A stretch of 46,753 bases of DNA from Billgrantia pellis (lineage in GTDB: Bacteria > Pseudomonadota > Gammaproteobacteria > Pseudomonadales > Halomonadaceae). The stretch spans positions 1-46,753 of the forward strand of contig NZ_VTPY01000010.1 of the NCBI RefSeq assembly GCF_008297955.1. The letters run 5' to 3'. Shown piece by piece: positions 42,918 to 46,753 of the stretch (position 1 is the stretch's first letter; each line of letters starts with the position of its first letter). Below the pieces are notes generated by a model, which saw nothing but the letters and a program-made list of their open reading frames with translations, was not told the origin of the DNA and did no database searches. The translations under genes were made by a program, and so were the position numbers.

Positions 42918-43408
42918 TGCGCCATATCATCTCGATTCTCATGGAAAACGAACCGGGCGCACTGTCTCGCGTGGTGGGGCTGTTCTCGCAGCGCAACTTC
43001 AATATCGAGACGCTCAACGTGGCGCCGACCGAAGACCCGTCGCTATCGCGACTGACCGTGACCACCGTCGGGGACGACCGTGTGATCGAGCAGATCACCA
43101 AGCACCTCAACAAGCTGATCGATGTGATCAAGCTGGTCGACCTCACCGAGGGCAACCACATCGAGCGAGAACTGATGTTGGTGAAGGTCAAGGCGCTGGG
43201 AGCGACACGCGACGAGGTGAAGCGGACGGTAGACATCTTCCGTGCGCAAATCGTCGACGTCACGCCGAGTCTCTATACCGTGCAGATCACCGGGGATGCC
43301 TCCAAGCTCGACGCCTTCCTGCAGGCCATGGGGCCGGTGGGAATTCTCGAGGTGGCGCGGACCGGCGTGTCGGGTATCGCGAGAGGGGATAAAGTGCTGA
43401 GTCTCTGA
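42917..43408 (+). CDS. ilvH: Acetolactate synthase small (regulatory) subunit
   Basis: The 163-residue protein has an N-terminal ACT domain (RHIISILMENEPGALSRVVG, FNIETLNVAPTEDPSLSRLT) that binds valine for feedback inhibition, and a C-terminal ALS small-subunit domain. It activates IlvI. The ATG shares one base with the ilvI stop, so translation is coupled. A terminator follows. Confidence 0.97.
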   Translation: MRHIISILMENEPGALSRVVGLFSQRNFNIETLNVAPTEDPSLSRLTVTTVGDDRVIEQITKHLNKLIDVIKLVDLTEGNHIERELMLVKVKALGATRDEVKRTVDIFRAQIVDVTPSLYTVQITGDASKLDAFLQAMGPVGILEVARTGVSGIARGDKVLSL

Positions 43409-43439
43409 CGAGATGAGCGACAGCGATTCAATAGCGCTT

Positions 43440-43462
43440 GCCGCCCTGCGGGGCGGCTTTTT
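43440..43462 (+). terminator. Intrinsic terminator of ilvIH
   Basis: GCCGCCC (43440-43446), loop TGCG, GGGCGGC (43451-43457), then TTTTT. It lies between the convergent ilvH and ilvY genes and overlaps almost to the ilvY stop at 43465. Confidence 0.92.
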
Positions 43463-43464
43463 CG

Positions 43465-44352
43465 TCAGCGCTCCTCGACCTCGTCCCACAGCGCCTGGAT
43501 CAAGGGGCTCTTGAGCTGCCGGTGGAGCACGCACAGGCCAACGTCATAGTGAGGCAGCTCGGGTTTTACCGGCAGCACGCGTACCCGCTCGGCGAGTGGA
43601 CTGTTGTCGAGTACGATTTTCGGCACCACGCCGATACCGAAGCCCAGACCCACCATGCTGACGATCGCCTCGTGGCCGGCGACCTGGGCGTAGATGGTCG
43701 GCGCCACGCCCAGTGCCTTGAACCAAGTATCGGCATACTCTCGCGAGAGCCCCGCTTCCGAGAGCACCATTGGCACACCCTGCCACTGCTTGGCGGAGGG
43801 CGAGTCGGGCGTGGCGGGGATCCATGGCGCCTGCTCCACCGGGGCGATGAATACCAGCGGCGAACGGGTCAGCGACTTGAAGGCCAGTGCGCCTGGGGCG
43901 CTGCGCGGTCGAGGTGTGATCGCCATGTCCTCTTCACCGGCCAGCACCCGGCTCATCGCTTCCGCCGGGTCGCCGGTGTGCAGCTTGAGCTCGATGCGCG
44001 GGTGGCGCAAACGGAAGTCACTGAGTAGGTCGTAAAGGAAGCTATAGCTGGCGGTGACCGAGCAGTAGATGCTGATTTCGCCGGCGAGCTCGCCGGCCTG
44101 ACTGCTCAGGGTGTGGCGTAACAGCTCCCACCGAGATAGAGCCTCACGCGCGTATGCCTGGAACAGCCGGCCCTGATGCGTCAGGGTGACGTGTCGGTTG
44201 TCGCGAACAAAGAGCGGGGCGTCGAGCATCTCCTCGAGCTGGCGGATGGTGCGCGAAAGGGTCGAGGGACTGACATGACATAACTCGCTGGCACGACCAA
44301 AGTGCAGCGAGTCGGCCAGAGCGAGGAACTGCTTGAGCGGGCGCATATCCAT
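43465..44352 (-). CDS. ilvY: LysR-type activator of ilvC, IlvY
   Basis: The 295-residue regulator has an N-terminal winged HTH (LKQFLALADSLHFGRASELC, SPSTLSRTIRQLEEMLDAPL) and a C-terminal LysR effector domain. It is divergent from ilvC, the standard arrangement of IlvY, which senses acetolactate or acetohydroxybutyrate and turns on ilvC. The start at 44352 is used; an ATG two codons later (44346) is also possible. Similarity and context both support the name. Confidence 0.92.
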   Translation of the reverse strand: MDMRPLKQFLALADSLHFGRASELCHVSPSTLSRTIRQLEEMLDAPLFVRDNRHVTLTHQGRLFQAYAREALSRWELLRHTLSSQAGELAGEISIYCSVTASYSFLYDLLSDFRLRHPRIELKLHTGDPAEAMSRVLAGEEDMAITPRPRSAPGALAFKSLTRSPLVFIAPVEQAPWIPATPDSPSAKQWQGVPMVLSEAGLSREYADTWFKALGVAPTIYAQVAGHEAIVSMVGLGFGIGVVPKIVLDNSPLAERVRVLPVKPELPHYDVGLCVLHRQLKSPLIQALWDEVEER

Positions 44353-44360
44353 TCGGGCAT

Positions 44361-44428
44361 TATTGCACGAACTGGCATGTCATGTTGCAAATATCGCGTT
44401 TTACGCAATGTGGTCATGGCGCTAAGGT
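44361..44428. promoter_or_regulatory. Probable IlvY operator and ilvC promoter region
   Basis: TTGCA words recur at 44363 and 44385, 22 nt (two helix turns) apart. The second begins a dyad TTGC(N16)GCAA at 44385-44408. This is the kind of tandem site LysR proteins bind between divergent genes. A weak ilvC promoter may be TTTTAC (44399-44404) with TAAGGT (44423-44428), 18 nt apart. Confidence 0.5.
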
Positions 44429-44533
44429 GGAGTTCATCGAATGAGCCGACTCCCAGCGCCGCGACAGACGGCGCGGGTGGCCATCAACGCTGACACGAAC
44501 ACATGCCAACCTTTTCTTTTCAGGAGCAGCACC

Positions 44534-45550
44534 ATGCGCGTCTACTATGACAAGGATTGTGACCTCGCCCTCATTCAGGGCAAGAAAGTCACTATCGTGG
44601 GTTATGGTTCCCAGGGGCATGCCCATGCCAACAACCTAAAGGAGTCCGGTGTCGACGTTACCGTCGCCCTGCGATCGGGCTCCTCCTCCGCCGCCAAGGC
44701 CGAAAGTGCCGGCCTCAAGGTCGCCTCCGTCGAGGAGGCATGCCGGAGCGCCGACGTCGTGATGATGCTGGCACCGGACGAGAATCAGAAGGCGATTTAC
44801 GAGAACCAGATCGAGCCGAACCTGAAGGAGGACGCCACGCTGGCATTCGCTCACGGCTTCAATATTCACTACAACCAGATCGAGCCGCGTCGCGACCTCG
44901 ACGTGATCATGGTCGCTCCCAAGGCGCCGGGTCACACCGTGCGCTCCGAGTTCGTCAAAGGCGGAGGCATCCCGGATCTCATCGCCATTCATCAGGATGC
45001 GTCCGGCAAGGCCAAGGAGCTCGCGCTCTCCTATGCCGCGGCCATTGGCGGCGGACGTAGCGGTATCATCGAGACCACCTTCAAGGATGAGACCGAGACC
45101 GATCTGTTCGGCGAGCAGGCCGTGCTGTGCGGCGGTGCCGTGGAGCTGGTCAAGGCGGGCTTCGAGACGCTGACCGAGGCCGGGTACGCTCCTGAGATGG
45201 CTTATTTCGAATGCCTGCACGAGCTGAAGCTGATCGTCGACCTGATGTACGAGGGCGGCATCGCCAACATGAACTATTCCATCTCGAACAATGCGGAGTA
45301 CGGCGAGTACGTCACCGGCCCCGAGGTGATCAATGAGCAGTCTCGCCAGGCCATGCGCAATGCGCTCAAGCGCATCCAGACCGGTGAGTACGCCAAGATG
45401 TTCATTCAGGAAGGCAGCACCAACTATCCCTCGATGACCGCGCGTCGCCGCTTGAATGCGGAGCACGATATCGAGCAGGTGGGGGCCAAGCTGCGGGCCA
45501 TGATGCCGTGGATCGCTGCCAATCAACTGGTCGACAAGACCAAGAACTGA
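44534..45550 (+). CDS. ilvC: Ketol-acid reductoisomerase (class I)
   Basis: The 338-residue enzyme carries out the second common step of Val, Leu and Ile synthesis with NADPH and Mg. It has the Rossmann loop GYGSQGHAHANNL, the NADPH-specificity region RSGSSS, and the Mg ligands in ETETDLFGEQAVLCGG and ECLHELKLIVDLM. Length fits class I. The start at 44534 has AGGAG 7 nt upstream; the earlier open frame has no support. IlvY is divergent and a strong terminator follows. Confidence 0.98.
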   Translation: MRVYYDKDCDLALIQGKKVTIVGYGSQGHAHANNLKESGVDVTVALRSGSSSAAKAESAGLKVASVEEACRSADVVMMLAPDENQKAIYENQIEPNLKEDATLAFAHGFNIHYNQIEPRRDLDVIMVAPKAPGHTVRSEFVKGGGIPDLIAIHQDASGKAKELALSYAAAIGGGRSGIIETTFKDETETDLFGEQAVLCGGAVELVKAGFETLTEAGYAPEMAYFECLHELKLIVDLMYEGGIANMNYSISNNAEYGEYVTGPEVINEQSRQAMRNALKRIQTGEYAKMFIQEGSTNYPSMTARRRLNAEHDIEQVGAKLRAMMPWIAANQLVDKTKN

Positions 45551-45570
45551 AGACAATTCTGTCCCTTCGA

Positions 45571-45599
45571 AAGGGCGCGGTTATTCCGCGCCCTTTTTG
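45571..45599 (+). terminator. Intrinsic terminator of ilvC
   Basis: AAGGGCGCGG (45571-45580), loop TTATT, CCGCGCCCTT (45586-45595), then the T-run continuing to 45598. The stem is a perfect 10 bp. Confidence 0.93.
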
Positions 45600-45640
45600 C
45601 GTTCCTTGTATCGTACGCTTTTCGCCTAGTCGCCACCGTG

Positions 45641-45646
45641 TAGAAT
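45641..45646 (+). promoter_or_regulatory. Possible -10 element of pssA
   Basis: TAGAAT preceded directly by TG resembles a -10 hexamer, about 50 nt before pssA and just after the ilvC terminator. The matching -35 (CTTTTC at 17 nt) is poor. Confidence 0.35.
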
Positions 45647-45695
45647 GAGGCGTACCACCTCCGGGTGACCTTTTTTCTGGCAACGGACGAGATGA

Positions 45696-46574
45696 ATGAG
45701 TCAGGAACCAAGCAATAGCGAACGCACTCCCCGTCCCGATGGCGCCGAGTCGGGGGCGGATGAGCAGGAGCGGGCTCCGTCGGGCGAGGAGGACCTGGCC
45801 GCTGCCTTCCTGCGCGAGACCGAAGTCGTCGAGGAGTCGATCGAGGATGGGAAGAAGGTAAGACGCAGGGGAATCTACCTGCTTCCCAACCTGTTCACCA
45901 CTTCGGCGCTGTTCGCTGGCTTCTTCTCGGTAGTGGCCGGCATCAATGGGGATTTCACCGCCGCCGCCGTCGCCATCTTCATCGCCATGGTACTCGATGG
46001 CCTGGACGGTCGAGTCGCACGACTGACCAATACCCAGAGCGCCTTCGGCGCCGAGTACGATAGCCTCTCGGACATGCTTTCCTTCGGTGTGGCGCCCGCG
46101 CTGGTGGCATTCACCTGGCTGCTGCAGGACATCGGCAAGACCGGTTGGGTCGTGGCGTTCCTCTATGTCGCCTGCGCCGCTCTGCGGCTGGCCCGCTTCA
46201 ACGTGCAGATCGGCAGCGTCGACAAGAAATGGTTCATTGGTTTACCTAGCCCTTCTGCCGCCGCTCTCGTTGCGGCTAGCGTATGGACCTTCCATAGCTT
46301 CGATGCCGAAGCTGTCGGCTTCAAGCTATTGATGCTATTGGTGGTGGCGGCTGCAGGGGTGCTCATGGTCAGCAATATCCGCTACTACAGCTTCAAGGAT
46401 ATCGATCTCAAGGGGCCGGTTCCCTTCGTGGTGCTGCTCGCCATCGTGCTGGGGTTCGTGGTGATCTCGGTCGAGCCCTCCGTGATGTTGCTGTTGCTGT
46501 TCGGCACCTATGTGGCGTCGGGGCCGGTCCTTGCCATCATGCGCAAGATGAAGCAATCACCCCACGAAAGTTGA
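45696..46574 (+). CDS. pssA: CDP-diacylglycerol--serine O-phosphatidyltransferase
   Basis: The 292-residue inner-membrane enzyme makes phosphatidylserine, precursor of phosphatidylethanolamine. It has about eight membrane segments and the CDP-alcohol phosphotransferase signature spread over DGLDGRVARLTNTQ and FGAEYDSLSDML, with all Asp residues present. It is the membrane-integrated (type II-like) enzyme, unlike the E. coli PssA. The first 60 residues are an acidic, disordered cytoplasmic tail. The ATG at 45696 follows a weak GAG site; an ATG at 45692 is out of frame. Confidence 0.94.
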   Translation: MSQEPSNSERTPRPDGAESGADEQERAPSGEEDLAAAFLRETEVVEESIEDGKKVRRRGIYLLPNLFTTSALFAGFFSVVAGINGDFTAAAVAIFIAMVLDGLDGRVARLTNTQSAFGAEYDSLSDMLSFGVAPALVAFTWLLQDIGKTGWVVAFLYVACAALRLARFNVQIGSVDKKWFIGLPSPSAAALVAASVWTFHSFDAEAVGFKLLMLLVVAAAGVLMVSNIRYYSFKDIDLKGPVPFVVLLAIVLGFVVISVEPSVMLLLLFGTYVASGPVLAIMRKMKQSPHES

Positions 46575-46643
46575 GCTGTCCACTCTTCGTATCGTCGCCC
46601 GCCACGTGCGGGCGTTGTCGTCTTCGCCCCCCGGCGCAAAACC

Positions 46644-46676
46644 ATCCACAGGCTCGCGCGGCGAGCGCCTGTGGAT
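46644..46676. repeat. Long hairpin with DnaA-box-like arms after pssA
   Basis: ATCCACAGGC (46644-46653) pairs with GCCTGTGGAT (46667-46676), and the loop holds an inner TCGC-GCG-GCGA stem. The right arm reads CTATCCACA on the minus strand, one base from the DnaA box TTATCCACA. A weaker GCCCGC/GCGGGC hairpin near 46600 may end pssA transcription. The remaining bases to 46753 show no gene; an A/T-rich AACTTTTTT near 46723 may belong to a promoter beyond the edge. Confidence 0.45.
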
Positions 46677-46753
46677 AGTTCTGCCGTCATCGCTTCTTCA
46701 TGCGCCTGCCGTCATTCTGAAACTTTTTTGCCAGCGGCCCTTGCGGGGTCGCG

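Noticed and set aside
46700..46753. A/T-rich AACTTTTTT near the right edge as an rRNA operon promoter
   Set aside because: No rRNA sequence is visible within the window, so this cannot be judged.

Overview
The window is a GC-rich stretch of a gammaproteobacterial chromosome. The gene set suggests a halophilic Halomonadaceae member (Halomonas-like): a BCCT betaine/choline transporter, proteins with very acidic tails, the order clpB - ilvI - ilvH - ilvY/ilvC - pssA, and a lanthanide-type PQQ alcohol oxidation cluster. This placement is inference from gene content, because no rRNA gene is present. I see no insertion sequence, prophage, CRISPR array, tRNA or rRNA.

Positions 1-10000 are a quinoprotein (PQQ) methanol/alcohol oxidation island. 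On the minus strand lie the start of the glutathione-dependent formaldehyde dehydrogenase gene (frmA/flhA type, cut by the window edge) and a 23-codon pqqA, whose usual partners pqqB-E are absent. Divergent from these runs a plus-strand set: xoxF (lanthanide-type dehydrogenase), xoxG (its cytochrome c), xoxJ (periplasmic partner), a secreted protein of unknown function, then a type-1 substrate-binding protein, a secreted beta-propeller, an ABC ATPase and an ABC-2 permease. The six genes from xoxJ to the permease are mostly coupled by 4-13 nt overlaps. Two facing minus-strand genes encode a second cytochrome c and a small secreted cysteine protein. The inferred job is oxidation of methanol or other short alcohols in the periplasm, with electrons passing to cytochromes c and formaldehyde handled by the glutathione pathway.

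Positions 9600-25200 are accessory and housekeeping genes: AzlCD amino-acid exporter with a YhbW-type flavin oxidoreductase, a BCCT transporter, an extensin-like protein, a TelA pair, a diguanylate cyclase overlapping a secreted protein with two substrate-binding domains, a soluble PQQ sugar dehydrogenase, an MFS plus TauE exporter pair, and an exported alpha/beta hydrolase of the MetX family.

Positions 25300-33500 hold a retropepsin-like protease, a YihY/BrkB membrane protein (apparent one-base slip at its start), a nitronate monooxygenase-type enzyme, a FAN1-like nuclease overlapping a nuclease-helicase with a likely Fe-S cluster (a repair module), and several small proteins including a FimT-type pseudopilin.

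Positions 33500-46753 are core genes: nadE, bamD, rluD, pgeF, clpB with a sigma-32-like promoter, the branched-chain amino acid genes ilvI, ilvH and ilvC with the divergent regulator ilvY, and pssA. Good intrinsic terminators follow pqqA, bamD, clpB, ilvH and ilvC. A hairpin-rich 400-nt leader precedes ilvI.
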